A DNA stretch of 64,000 nt, from NCBI RefSeq assembly GCF_023856365.1, contig NW_026042428.1, forward strand, positions 279,176-343,175, in the 5' to 3' direction. Positions 45,149 through 57,875 of this stretch are shown one piece after another; position 1 is the stretch's first letter; every line of letters begins with the position of its first letter. Source of the stretch: Brienomyrus brachyistius (taxonomy: Eukaryota > Chordata > Actinopteri > Osteoglossiformes > Mormyridae). Position numbers and translations under genes: made by a program. Under the pieces are notes generated by a model. It was not told the origin of the DNA and did not search any database. It worked only from the letters and a program-made list of their open reading frames with translations.

Positions 45149-46080
45149 ATGATTCAGACTCTGAATATCTCCAAGGTTTTTTAATAAAAGCTGAACAGAG
45201 AGGTGTGACGATACCCTTCGCGATTCCTTCTCGCTGTCTTGTCCAATAAAGACGCTTCTTATTAACCACATCCACTGCCGCCCCCCCCGCTCCAAGCTGA
45301 CCCCGGACCCGGCGTGCAGAGCGTAAATGCTGGCAGTACGGTAATTTGGCAGGATAGGGCCCACTAGTGGCCAACAGATCCAACAAATTCTATCAAAAAT
45401 GTCCATTTCACCGCTTCATTTAATTGCTTAATTTCATCCACCATGTTTTCCAGTTAATAAATCTGTTGAAAGGAGTTGAATGCTGATCACGTTTCTAATG
45501 ACCCCAACAAGGGAAAACGGTGCTAGAATACGCGTCTGTCTTCTGAGAGGTCAGGCTGACCTGGCAGAGCTCAATTTGGCCACTGGGGGCAATGGTCAGC
45601 TTGGTCAGTCTCAGCACAGATAGGGAGAGTCAGGCATCGCAGTAACCAACATCACTGCCATGCAGATTTTCTCTGCAATTTAGTTCATATTCCTCTCATC
45701 CCTCACCGTAAAGCAAGGGCTAGTTCAGGTGTCTTAGCAGATTTGGTGCAATTTGGGATATTTTAAAATCTTTTTTTCCCCAAACCTGTAATCTTTCTTT
45801 ATTCGTGTTTTGCTAAGTTCAGGCTCATCTCCATACAAGCATCTAGGTCCCCCCCCCCCCCAGTCTTTCAGAATACTGCTGCTATATACAGGCAGGAAAT
45901 TAACAGCCCCTCCGACAAATTACTGAGCAATCCCAACGCAACTGAACCCCTCTGACCCACACAGACACTCCAACCCATCTTACTGCATTTGGTTCTCTGG
46001 GTTATCGAATGGGATTCCAGCTGTTTGTCCCAGAAGCACTGTCCTTTGTCTTAAACAGTCACGGGGCAGAAGGCGATGCT
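45149..46080. other. Unique sequence
   Basis: No gene is recognised. A C tract lies near 45850. Confidence 0.3.
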
Positions 46081-46400
46081 GTTTGCCCGTGATGACAGCC
46101 ATTTCCAAAATATCTAATGTCTGACATTTAAGTGGCTGAATGGCATGGCCTGCGCTCCATTAGAGAGCCCTAAGTATGCTCTTACTTAAAAACCCCCAGA
46201 GTGCCACACTTCCCGGGAATCTTTTAAGGTCATTCCGAAGCCGGCCGCCTGCTTGCCGTTCACATTAAGCTGCTCTCCGATTTGCCAGGAAATAAAAAAG
46301 GTCAGCTTGAGGCCCAGCAATGCGTGCCTAGATATTCCAAGTATTATTTTTCATAATCCATGCAGATCAGAGTGGAAAACAACTGGATTTAAAAAAAAAA
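46080..46400. promoter_or_regulatory. Candidate non-coding regulatory block
   Basis: Repeat-free unique sequence contains CCAAAATATCTAATGTC, GCTCCATTAGAGAGCCC, CACATTAAGCTGC and AAGTATTATTTTTCATAATCC. Open frames are absent. It has the appearance of a conserved non-coding element. Confidence 0.3.
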
Positions 46401-46634
46401 TATTGCACATTTAAAGGGCATTGTGTTAACATTAAATGTGTTTAAGGGGACAGTTGTTGTACTTGGCACTGGCCAAGGTAACTGCAAAAATAGCAGCATT
46501 GCATGATGGTTAATGAGATGCTGGATCAATCACAAAGCAATCTAATGTAAACTTAAATAGGGGCAAACCCCGGGAAACACAACCGTTATCCGGAACAGCG
46601 GGAACGACACGCCCCTCTCCTGCGTGACATCGGA

Positions 46635-47165
46635 CACTGGCTAATTAAGATGATTCAACTTTAATTATAAAATCGTGGAAAAATCGAAGAACAACCTAAT
46701 TGTTTGACCCTCACCCCTCCTTCTCCCCCCGTCACGCGCTGTTGGGCTAAACAGAATCCACCCAACTGTCAGCTGTCATGTCGCGTCTTAATTAATCCTA
46801 ATAGAGTATCGATGCAGTACAGCTGTAATTACGACGGCAGCACAGAGCGGGCGATCAAGCGGGATGGGTCACTGGCTGAGAAGCTCGTCGCCGCGGTAAT
46901 TAGAGAGCCGATGATAACGATACTAGATCCGACTGACCGCTCACTGCGGAAAAACAGCGCGTGAGCCGCGTCATTTTCCAAACGCAGACGCAGCTCCTGC
47001 TCGGAATGTGTGACCCGCTCTTCAAACTGGGAAATGTGAGGGGATTCGGCCACGTCCTGCTTTCGGAGGCTCCCGGGCCTGCGTCTCTGACTTGCCTTAA
47101 TGGGGCACTTAATGAAATATATGTTAATCAGATTTTAATTGCTGTGCTAAAGAGGCCTGACAGCA
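46635..47165. promoter_or_regulatory. Candidate non-coding regulatory cluster
   Basis: ATTA-type words are concentrated: GGCTAATTAAGATGATTC, CAACTTTAATTATAAAATCG, CGTCTTAATTAATCC, AGCTGTAATTACGACGGC, GGTAATTAGAGAGCC, and at 47100-47150 ATTTTAATTGCTGTGC. GATA-like CGATGATAACGATAC also occurs. The short frame at 46704-46964 lacks a domain. Confidence 0.35.
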
Positions 47166-48570
47166 CTGCGTAGGGAGGAGGGGGGGGGCGATATGAAATC
47201 TGCGAGCCCTCTGAGGCTCGAGCCCCGGAGCGTGACATATGGTCTCCGCTGAACAGTGGGCCCAGACAAACCCCACGACAGGAGCCACCCGTTCCATGGC
47301 CGACAGAGGCGCTTTCCTGCGGCAGAGAATAAACACCGACCGGAACACAGGGCGAGATCAAAGCCGGCCAGACTGTCGACAAAATGTCGCTCACCCAGGC
47401 AGCTTGGGGGGGGGGGGGGGCTTTTTTACCCCTCCTTCTTTTATCGAGAATCTGAGCCATGAAACACCAGGCCTGGATTAATTTAGGGTTATACTTCAGT
47501 GTGTTACCAGAGACACACAAGGCAGAATGTTAGGGATGCCGAGCCGATCGTTATTCTTACAGTGGGACAGGCCTGTGCACACACTCTCATTGTGACTGGG
47601 AATACTTTAAATAATTCAGATTATTTGTAAAGAGAATGTTTCCATTATGGTAATTTGCCGAGAATTCTAGGTTGGTACAGTTAAAATGAAGTTCACAAAA
47701 TGCACATTAAAATATATTTTAAGCACCTTCCAAGTTCTTCGCCACTAAGCCGAAGCCTACAGCTGTGTGTTAAGCGAGAGGTTTCAAATTCAGAGCACTT
47801 TCACAATCCAAACATGGAATGTGGCAGCAAATTATTCTCTCAGCTTTTTTTTTCCTTTTTTATTTAACAGCAGCAATATTTTATCATTCCCCAAAAAATG
47901 CAAAGTCATTAACCAAATCCCGCATTCAGATTTAAATCCTGGATCTTATGTGAGATTTAACCAACTCGTATCTTCGTATGTTGTGCTGTGTTGATCCCCC
48001 CCCCCCACCGCGCCCCGGAGGCAGGGGCGGGGGGTTTTTTTGGTGGCAAAGTGGGGGCGACGTGAAGACGTTTAGATGGCAGATGAATCACACCCAGATA
48101 ACCTGTGGGGGGCAGCAGCAAACAAACATCAGCATGACTGGCTGTGGCGGACTGCATATTAAAGCCCATTTACACAGTGGAATCTAATTACTCCGCGCTC
48201 TGAGGAAGCATTTCATCTCAGACTTAAGCGGTGGCACGAAATATTGTTGGGAACCAAAGCCACTGGGAGGTGAAGGGGGCTTATTCAGCACTGTGCTGTT
48301 TGTACACAATTCAGCTGCCTCCTTCATTCCCTTTTTCTGGTCCCGAATAAAAGAACAATGATTTGTTTGTGTTGAGTCCTGGAGGGGGGGGATCTTTTGG
48401 GGGGGGGGGGGGAATAATAACCTGAGCGAGGATTTTTCAGACGGCGGCAGGGGAGCAAGTTCACAGAACGGCTTTCACAAAAACAGCCGGTGTAAACTTT
48501 TCTCTCAGGCAGAGACGCGGACGACCCCACGCCGTTCGCTCTCGGAGCCAACGCACGCGGTCACTCTGTC
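47166..48570. other. Unique sequence with G15, C11 and G14 tracts
   Basis: Homopolymers lie at 47406-47420 (G), 47996-48006 (C) and 48399-48412 (G). No gene is recognised. Confidence 0.35.
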
Positions 48571-48574
48571 CGTA

Positions 48575-48725
48575 CGTGCCGGAATTCTTATTACAGTAAC
48601 CATGCAAAATGAGACTGTTATTATGCAGATAATATTTACATAATGTGTGTTCCATTTCTTCCAGAATTTGCATCAATTTACGACATTTCTCTTATTGTGT
48701 TTTGCTTGACTTTTGAGAAATCAGT
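48575..48725. promoter_or_regulatory. Candidate non-coding regulatory block
   Basis: Words include ACCATGCAAAATGAGAC, TTATTATGCAGATAATATTTAC and GAATTTGCATCAATTTACG (octamer-like in both orientations). No repeat or coding frame is present. Confidence 0.3.
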
Positions 48726-50546
48726 TTCAGCTTGTCCTTTGTTTTTTTTTAAGATAAATGGAAATTCTGGCTGATCATAATTTAAACGAGACATGTCCGG
48801 CTCTGCTCAGAGAGGCGTAGTTAATCGAGGTGGTGTAAAACACTGTATATACACCCCACCCCCCCCACCCCATCCACTTCTGTTCAGAATAAATCAATTT
48901 CGAAGCATTAAGAGCGAAACGATCCTTCACAGAACCTTCCGGAACATTGTACAGCGGCAGCCTTTGCGAGAAAAACCCGTCAGTGCTTCCTCTGTCGTTC
49001 CTGGGGCCACCATCGCTGGAAGACCTTCGCTTAGCCACAGGGGCGACAATGCAGCCTTTTGGACTTTGCAGCCGTGTACATATTTAAGTGAACGTACAGC
49101 ACAGCACCTAAGAGACCAATCTCAGTAGGCCCACTCTGGCCGACGTCCTTTTCATCGCGTGGATGACCGTGGACAAGCTGCAGCTTGCCCTTATTTCAAG
49201 CAACAAGATTACAGCTTTCTGAAAATAACCGCGGGAAAGGTCTAAGCTTTTTGTCTGCTTTTTCCTCCTCTCACAGAAATGATAGCTAATTGTAGCCAGT
49301 CCATGATGATTGTTAGCTCTGACCTTAAGTTCGCTGTAATATAGAAATTGACGGGGAGCAGATTGCCTGCCCAATTCACCCCCCCCCCCCCCCCCCAACT
49401 CACTTCTGCTCCCGTCCCTAATGCAAACGGCGCTCGCACCCAGGCCATCGCGACGTCGTCGTCTTACACGCCATTAGAGTCGAATCAGGAAGGGGATTTT
49501 CGCCCCCGCGGGGCTGTGACTGGGATTCACTGGCCAGGACTCGGCGTTAATGCAAAATTGATGAACCTTCCAAGTGGAACCGCATTCTTTGATCCGCACC
49601 ATCTTGAAATAACATCGCCAAAAGGGATGATTCCTGTAAACTTCCGCCGTGCCAAGGACAAAGCCGGCACAGAGGACCTGACACAGAACCTGATTTAGTA
49701 TTAAAACAAGGAGACAAAGGAGAACGTGGGGGGCCATTTTCACAATGACCTTCGGTAAAAAAAAGCAGAAACAGCCGTTTTCTCCGAGGAAAAAAATAAA
49801 CCTTTTTCTACCAACCTGCCTTTATTTTATTATTTGAGGGGCTTAGTGTCGATGTAAAGCAATATTGTTTCGAGCTGAAAGTATCAGCAGGTCACGGAAG
49901 ATACCACCAGCGACACGTCCCGGGCCTTGGCGAGGATATTGGATGTACAGCGTGGATTTGCTCTCCAAACGGAAAATCGGAGAACCTTAAATTCGGGATC
50001 ACCATATGTGAGGAGGAGGGGGATGTTTGTGCTTGGTGGCTTTACGCCACACACGCTCGGTGAGGTGACTCACGTACCCCTTTCTGGTGCAGTTCACCAG
50101 CAAGGAGCCGCTAAGGGCAACAGAGCCTTCTAGAATTTTCAGCCCAGCATTAAAGGCCGTTGTCACGTGACGCTGTGACGCTTTGCATGGCCTCCCCAGC
50201 ACTGACACACTCACTTGTATCTCCGCACAGCAACTGGTGGCCCCCACCGCTGATTGATTTCCGTTGAGGTATCCTCGCGACACACACCGCGAAAACACAA
50301 GCACACACGGGAACCATTTATTGACCCCCTTCAGGTGAGCAGGAAACACAAACAGCCTATTTTTTACACGGGGGGCTGGTAGCCAGACGCAATTCCACAG
50401 GCTGGGAGAAACTAATAAGCAAAGGGGGGGCAACATGGCGCTTTGAGCATGCAGAGATTCCTGCCTGTCTATCTTCCCAGGCTGATAAACCTCCCTCCCC
50501 CATCCCCTAGTTCCTAGTTTCCGGACCTGCAGAAAGATGGGCCGTA
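48726..50546. other. Unique sequence with C18 tract
   Basis: A C18 run lies at 49379-49396. Frames at 48793-49128, 49348-49698 and 49999-50436 (minus) have no recognisable domains. Confidence 0.3.
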
Positions 50547-52475
50547 CCCCTTCACTACGCCCCCTTCACTACGCCCCCTTCACTACGCCCCCTTCACTAC
50601 CCCCTCTTCACTACCCCCTCTTCACTACGTCCTCTTCCTTTTGCCCCCTTCACTACCCCCTCTTCACTACACCCTCTTCCTTTTGCCCCTTCACTACGCC
50701 CCCTTCACTACCCCCTCTTCACTACACCCTCTTCCTTTTGCCCCCTTCACTACGCCCCCTTCACTACCCCCTCTTCACTACGTCCTCTTCCTTTTGCCCC
50801 CTTCACTACCCCCTCTTCACTACACCCTCTTCCTTTTGCCCCTTCACTACGCCCCCTTCACTACCCCCTCTTCACTACACCCTCTTCCTTTTGCCCCCTT
50901 CACTACCCCCTCTTCACTACACCCTCTTCCTTTTGCCCCTTCACTACGCCCCCTTCACTACCCCCTCTTCACTACGTCCTCTTCCTTTTGCCCCCTTCAC
51001 TACCCCCTCTTCACTACACCCTCTTCCTTTTGCCCCTTCACTACGCCCCCTTCACTACCCCCTCTTCACTACACCCTCTTCCTTTTGCCCCCTTCACTAC
51101 GCCCCCTTCACTACCCCCTCTTCACTACGTCCTCTTCCTTTTGCCCCCTTCACTACCCCCTCTTCACTACACCCTCTTCCTTTTGCCCCTTCACTACGCC
51201 CCCTTCACTACCCCCTCTTCACTACACCCTCTTCCTTTTGCCCCCTTCACTACGCCCCCTTCACTACCCCCTCTTCACTACGTCCTCTTCCTTTTGCCCC
51301 CTTCACTACCCCCTCTTCACTACACCCTCTTCCTTTTGCCCCTTCACTACGCCCCCTTCACTACCCCCTCTTCACTACACCCTCTTCCTTTTGCCCCCTT
51401 CACTACCCCCTCTTCACTACACCCTCTTCCTTTTGCCCCTTCACTACGCCCCCTTCACTACCCCCTCTTCACTACGTCCTCTTCCTTTTGCCCCCTTCAC
51501 TACCCCCTCTTCACTACACCCTCTTCCTTTTGCCCCTTCACTACGCCCCCTTCACTACCCCCTCTTCACTACACCCTCTTCCTTTTGCCCCCTTCACTAC
51601 GCCCCCTTCACTACCCCCTCTTCACTACGTCCTCTTCCTTTTGCCCCCTTCACTACCCCCTCTTCACTACACCCTCTTCCTTTTGCCCCTTCACTACGCC
51701 CCCTTCACTACCCCCTCTTCACTACACCCTCTTCCTTTTGCCCCCTTCACTACCCCCTCTTCACTACACCCTCTTCCTTTTGCCCCTTCACTACGCCCCC
51801 TTCACTACCCCCTCTTCACTACGTCCTCTTCCTTTTGCCCCCTTCACTACCCCCTCTTCACTACACCCTCTTCCTTTTGCCCCTTCACTACGCCCCCTTC
51901 ACTACCCCCTCTTCACTACACCCTCTTCCTTTTGCCCCCTTCACTACGCCCCCTTCACTACCCCCTCTTCACTACGTCCTCTTCCTTTTGCCCCCTTCAC
52001 TACCCCCTCTTCACTACACCCTCTTCCTTTTGCCCCTTCACTACACCCCCTTCACTACCCCCTCTTCACTACACCCTCTTCCTTTTGCCCCCTTCACTAC
52101 GCCCCCTTCACTACCCCCTCTTCACTACACCCTCTTCCTTTTGCATCCTTCACTATTCCTCTTCACTACCCCCTCTTCACTACACCCACTTCCTTTTGCC
52201 CCTTCACTACGCCCCCTTCACTACCCCCTCTTCACTACACCCTCTTCCTTTTGCCCCCTTCACTACGCCCCCTTCACTACCCCCTCTTCACTACGTCCTC
52301 TTCCTTTTGCCCCCTTCACTACGCCCCCTTCACTACCCCCTCTTCACTACACCCTCTTCCTTTTGCCCCCTTCACTACGCCCCCTTCACTACCCCTTCTT
52401 CACTACACCCTTTTCCTTTTCCCCCTTCACTACGCCCCCTTCATAACACTCTCTTCACTTCTCCCCCCTTTGCAT
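50547..52475. repeat. Pyrimidine-rich satellite with higher-order repeat structure
   Basis: Copies of CCCCTTCACTAC-type units (13-14 bp) are grouped into blocks ending CTCTTCCTTTTG. Three block types are X (42 bp), Y (55 bp) and Z (56 bp), arranged as X-Y-Z (153 bp) or X-Y-X-Y' (194 bp). The marker GTCCTCTTCC occurs at about 50629, 50782, 50976, 51129, 51282, 51476, 51629, 51823, 51976 and 52295. Spacing is 153, 194, 153, 153, 194, 153, 194, 153 and 319. The 3' end from about 52140 is diverged. The plus strand is nearly purine-free except in CAC and G of TTTTG or ACG. Open frames of 725, 601 and 504 aa arise from it and are not genes. Confidence 0.95.
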
Positions 52476-52529
52476 CACCCTCGTCTATCACTTTCCCCGT
52501 AACCGCGGCAATCTGCAGCCCCAGGACTA

Positions 52530-52715
52530 ATTCTCTTTTTATTTCAAACCCAGGACTCGTTGTAACATATAATGAGGAATTAAGACACACTTACAAAAAA
52601 TTATGGAGCTTAATTGCAAAGGCAAAAGTGTCCTGGCGTGATGCCTGTAAGCAGATCGCAGGCGGTAATCTGCTCGTATGCGGAAACGGGACCGCCGATC
52701 TCGCCGCGGCTTAAC
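52530..52715. promoter_or_regulatory. Candidate conserved block or exon
   Basis: Unique sequence directly after the satellite contains GAGGAATTAAGACACAC and AGCTTAATTGCAAAGGC, typical of conserved non-coding DNA. A pyrimidine tract ending in CAG (52551-52553) and a GTAAGC (52647) frame an open 93-bp segment, so a small exon is an alternative. The frame ends at a stop at 52712-52714. I do not recognise the peptide. Confidence 0.25.
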
Positions 52716-54400
52716 CGGGCCTCTCATCTCCCTGCCAGGACATTGTTTTGTTACATTTTTTTCTTTGAAACTCCCCCCCCCACAGCTAAGCAGCAGAAAA
52801 TCCAATTATTACCTGGAACCCAATTACTGCCCTTGCAAGGCCACAGTCCGAAATCCAAGGTCAGGGCCGTGGATTAGCAGGGTCTGCAAACAGCACAGCA
52901 GCGGGGCGGGGGGGGGGGGGGGGGGGGGGTCTGCTGGCAAGGACAGTCTGGAACAGCAGGTCAAAGGGCAGGGGAATGGGCCAGGGGGGAAGGTGTCGGG
53001 GGAGGGCGTGGCGTCCAAGTCACCACATCACCATGAGGGGCAAGACCAGGCCAGGCTGTTCGACAAACCGTGTCTTTAAAGGCCCCCCCCACATCCCCAG
53101 GTATCAAACCTTTTCACTGGCACAATAAATGCTGCTTCCACCTCCCGCCGATTTCCTCGTACTCACGTTCCGGCTTTCCGGATCAACACCTTCTGAACGC
53201 GCAGTGAGCTGCAATCCGCTTCAGGGTTTAGCCAGAGATTCCATGATTTCAACATTCCCGTTAACCGAATGCCGGATTCTGCGTGTCCATCACCCCCCCC
53301 CCCCCCCCCCCCACCATCATGGATGGCCAGTACACACAAACAACTCCCTCTTCTCAGTCTGCGTAATTCAGCTGACGGTACGCATTGACGCGTCAGGATT
53401 CACTGTAATACTCTTAGCCCGATCATGTTATCGCCATGGTAACCAGTGGCGTCGTTGCGGTCACTGGCTAATTAACCCCCTAATAGCTGCATCCTCACTG
53501 CCCCATCACTCCGGGTACCCGTCCGTCCCGCTGTAAACCAGGGAGACTTCGTGTCCATGGGGATCCACGAGGCAGGGAGTAGCTCAGCAGAGGATGCTGA
53601 CCCAGCACGGTAATAAAGGAATTTAAAGGAAACATTCAAAGATGTATATTTATTACAATTTGTAAATGATTTTTTGAAATGTAAATTGTGGCAGCGATTG
53701 GATAGCAGACCCCCACTGACACATGGGCCAGATCGCAGCTTCCGGAAGGCAGGCAGGCGCATGAACGCGCATGGATCCCGTACATAAACGCCGGATCAAT
53801 TTGAAACCCCTGCTTTCATATTCCGTTAACTGTGCCCGTGCCCATTTCACTAAGGTCCTAAATAAATAATCAGAAACCCCCCCCCGCAACACAAATCACC
53901 TATTCAAAACAGCAGGGGCTGAAAGCTGCCTCCGAGAACTGCAGTTACAGCGCCCCCTATAGTCGGGGATGGGGAATGCGGGACAGCCAGGTGGCGCACA
54001 AGGATCCAGGAGGGGTGTTCTTCATGCTGTCCGAATATTTATTATTTAATAAACCGTCAGCAAGACGCTTTCAGTACCAGCGGGTCTGACACACCCTGAG
54101 CTCTGAGGACGGGCAACCTTACAGAAAACCTTAAAACATTTAAGGGCAGGCTTTTCACGGAACATTAGGCGTCCTTTATTCCCCTGAATAAACCAGCGCC
54201 ATCTCCAGGCGAGTCTCGGAGACTAAAAGCACATAGTCTTGGTGCATAATCTGCTGCGTGACTCGCGCAACAGGTAAACCGGCTTTTATTTTCAAAGAGC
54301 AAACTCACTACGATTCGGCTCCCGAGTAACGAACGAACGTGTCATTGACAGCGAACCCTGATCCACTTCCTTACAAAGGTCACTGAGCCCAAGAATCACA
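52716..54400. other. Unique sequence with G22 and C20 tracts
   Basis: G22 lies at 52908-52929 and C20 at 53293-53312. Frames at 52678-53079, 53129-53536 and 53472-53762 (minus) have no recognisable domain. Confidence 0.35.
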
Positions 54401-54640
54401 TGTCAATTACTGCAGTTTACCGCAAACTGTGTGCCACAGCCCGCAACCTGCAGTCATCAGATTTGTCCAGCAGGGGAGCTCCTCTCCAGCACTGCCACCC
54501 ATCACTGGATCCCAATTAGACACAGACACCTTATGAGACAGCTTAATTACAATGATTACTGCCATTATGCTGTTTGCGTTTCTAATTTGAAAAGCTCGGC
54601 TGAGCAATTTAACCAAATTGAAGGCCACTAAGGTGGACGT
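54400..54640. promoter_or_regulatory. Candidate non-coding regulatory block
   Basis: Unique sequence contains CATGTCAATTACTGCAG, ATCCCAATTAGACACAG, AGCTTAATTACAATGATTAC, GCCATTATGCTG and TTTCTAATTTGAAAAGC. Homeodomain-type words are dense and repeats absent. It looks like an enhancer-type conserved element. Confidence 0.35.
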
Positions 54641-57600
54641 CTGGGAACGCAGACGTCGCGGGGGTGTGGAAATGGGGAAGGAGCTCATTCTTAAATAAAG
54701 CACCGTGTGTCGGACCTACCCAGAGACAGAGGGCTGAGACCCACGGGCCACACTTGGTGGGTAAGAGAAAGGTTTGGATCCCACATCAAGCAGAGAGGGC
54801 CATTTGGCAGAGTGTCTGGAACCACGTAGCGGGCCTGCCAATCGCGCACGGACTCCGAGAGACTCGGGAATAGGGGCATGAGAGGGGGAGAAAAACAGCC
54901 TCCAAGCGGGGGCCAGCGGCGACAAGAGCTGTGGACAGCTCGCCTGGCATTCCAGGACTCAGCGGGAAAAAGAAAGATATACAGTAATAATCAAACTAAA
55001 ATAAAACAAAAAAATATCAAGTCAGGAGCCAGCCTGGCACTCAGACCTAACACAACTTTTTAAACAATGGAGCGCAGTGAGGCTGCGGACATCAAACAGC
55101 CGCCTGACCTGTTTGCTGAGCCGCCTCAAACCAGGATTTTTTCTCCTCTCTCCAGTACTTTATGTTCCATTATTAATATGTTTCTTCTCAACTCTTCTCC
55201 CTGACCCAGTACATTAAATAAAACATTGTACGGGCCGTGAAAGATTATGAAAGAGCATCGCGTAAGCACCAGGCACTGTAAACTCAGCACAATTAATGCT
55301 GGAATATAATGTCAACGCGAGCCCCCCCCCCCTGCCCCACGCCCCGGAGGCATATTGGCAAAACCACCAATAGATGGCTAAGCTTTTTCCTACAATGCTT
55401 CGCAGATAAAGCCTCTTCCTTTTATCCCTGCGCAAATCAATTCTGGGCCTTACAGCGAAATCCCATAAAATAACTTCAAACACCACTACTTACTCCAAAA
55501 ATTTGTATTACGGCTATATCGCTTTGAAGTTGGGCGACTGAAGTTGGGAGAGAAATTATCGGGGGCCGCGTTGCTCGGCCGCAACCACTCCCTCCCCCCC
55601 ATGCCGCCCCCCCCGCCACTTTCCGACACTCCGACCCGCACCTTCGCCGTCCTCGCCTCCTGATTGCTCCTAACCACCTAAGCCCGCCAGTAAATAAAGA
55701 CGCTGCTTGTTAAGTTAATGGTGAGAGTAAGCGGCCAGAGCGGGGGCCAGGGGACGGGGGCCGGGGGCCCGCCGGCTTCCAGGGCCCCACGCCTGAAATA
55801 TTCATCCATCTGGCGGCGGCGTCTCTGCCGTAGCCGGATCGGGGCCCCCATACCCACCTCATGACCGCACTAGCCATGTTGGGGTCCCACTAACCGTGCC
55901 AGAGCCCCCCTACCCATGTCAGGCCCCCTTAACCACGTCAGTGTCATTACCACAACACCTGGGACCAACTAAACCCTCGGGTTAGGGGTCGACTCGGCCG
56001 CGTCTCCCGGGGCACCGTACACACAGACACGATGAAGGGGCCACCAGAAGACTTCCCCTCCTTCCTATTGGCTGACAATTTAAATTCCCGCCATGTGATT
56101 AACCCCTCAGCCGAGCACGGCGACGTCACCGGGATCTCGGGGCGGCGCGGTTCACGGTGCTGTCGACAGAGGAGCCAGATCAAAGGCCGGATCCCCCCGA
56201 AGACGTGATGTTGCGGCGCGGTGCTTAATTCCCGCGCGCAGCGCAGCCTGCGAGGACCCGCATGGCCGCATTAGGGTATAATTACCAAAGAATAGTACAC
56301 GCTGCCTCTGTAATCCCGTCGTTGGGATCCCTAATCTTCACAGCTATCAGCTAATGACGAAAGTCTGCTAAGCCTCATCTCTTATCTTAGGGCTCTTGCT
56401 TTGTAGTGAGTATGGCGCCCCCCCCCCCCCCCCAGCCACCCCTGGCCCCCTCCCTCAAAGCCCCCGCCCCCCTCCCTCAGCAGCCCCTGGCACAGGGCCC
56501 CTTACTACACCTCATCCGAGAGACAAAAGGTTGGGAAGGTTGTTCAAGACTGTCTCGCTTACACTGCAGCTACTCGTCTCGTAATAAACACGGGGAGGTG
56601 GGGAGGCCGAGAGCCGACGCCCCCTGGCTCCGCACTGCCCCCCACCCAGCCTGCCTGTGAACAACACCCAACTGAACAGTCACTTTGTTTTTTCTGAAGG
56701 ATATAGCCCTTTGGACAAAGTCACCTCCGACGCCTCTGTGCGATCTGCCCCAACCTTGTTTACTCTCTACTACTGAGAATGGAAACAAATTAAGAAAATA
56801 AAATTACCTAACAACCTTATAAAAAAAAATTAATCAGTTTGATGCACATCAAGTGACCTTCCCATCAAGCACTCCATGTCACATGCAGAGCATAGAAATT
56901 GTACTGAGCGCATAATGATCATGTCATGAAGAGTGGGGGGGGGGGGTGGGGAGGAGGGCGTCAACCGGAGGGGTCACTGACGTCAAGCCGCAGGTGGAGA
57001 ATCGGGCGGAAAATCGGGCAGATTTGCCAGAGACCCCCGTGGGGGTGCAGGCTGGACGACACCCCACCAGCCGCGGGAATCATTAGGGCGTTACGGTTCA
57101 AATGACATCATTCCCAGCCCCCAATTTCCCCACCCCAGGCCATCGCCAGGAAATGAATCAATCAGGGGCGAGAATTCTTCCCCTTTACCAAAACAGATAA
57201 AACAATCAAAGCCAAACATTTACGGTAAGACTAAGCTAGTGGGTAACGTGTCTTTTCCCGTTCTGAGTGAAGCGGTACCCCGTACCTCGAAAGGGTCATG
57301 ATGTGTGACAGGGTCGTCCCAGGGGCGAAAGCAGCATCCCAGGCCTCTCTCAGCCCCTATCTCCTAGCGACCCCTACAGGACACAGCGTCCCATCGCCCT
57401 CTGTATTGAACGCGGGCAGCTTGGTTGGTCACAGGTATCTCAGGAAAGCGTACAATGGCGTCAGACAGACCCCCAGCCAATCCACCTGGGGGCCTGTGCC
57501 CAAACTGCCGCAGGAACGGTGAACGCTGAGCGTTTATTTACAAGAAAGGGGGCAATATGAGCTGGGGGTGCAGACACGCGGAACCACGGAGAAGGACCCC

Positions 57601-57720
57601 CAATCACCCACAGGCTGATCGCTATCCACAGGTCAGGAGGCCATGACAGATTGGGGGCAGTTATTTTATACAAGATTTAGCTACACTGCCTTCATTTAAT
57701 TACACTCATCTTTAAAATTA
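54641..57720. other. Unique sequence, partly CpG-rich
   Basis: CpG-rich DNA lies around 55560-56260 and C16 at 56418-56433. The words AGCACAATTAATGCTGG near 55288 and GTATAATTACCAAAG near 56277 are AT-rich islands. Short frames have no recognisable domain. Confidence 0.3.
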
Positions 57721-57721
57721 T

Positions 57722-57875
57722 GTACAGTACTGCGCAAAACTCTTTGGCAGTCAAAGAAAACATTTAAAGTTATTTATCTGAATAGTAAGTGTATTATGTG
57801 CTCAGAGGAAAAACACTAGAACTCGTGCAAATTAAAATAACACAATAAAAACTATTAGGAATTTTCCAAAAAAGT
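57722..57875. mobile_element. Tc1-type transposon end or MITE fragment
   Basis: GTACAGTACTGCGCAAAACTC, with TTTGGCAGTCAAAGAAAAC following, resembles the CAGTACTGTGCAAAAGTCTTAGGCA terminus of a widespread fish Tc1/mariner family. The AT-rich stretch after it fits the subterminal region. No second terminus is obvious, so it is a fragment. Confidence 0.55.

Noticed and set aside
50537..52714. 725-aa open frame, the longest in the window
   Set aside because: It is a translation of the pyrimidine satellite. Frames of 601 and 504 aa overlap it in the other phases with the same repeated peptide blocks, so openness reflects the repeat's lack of TAA, TAG and TGA words.
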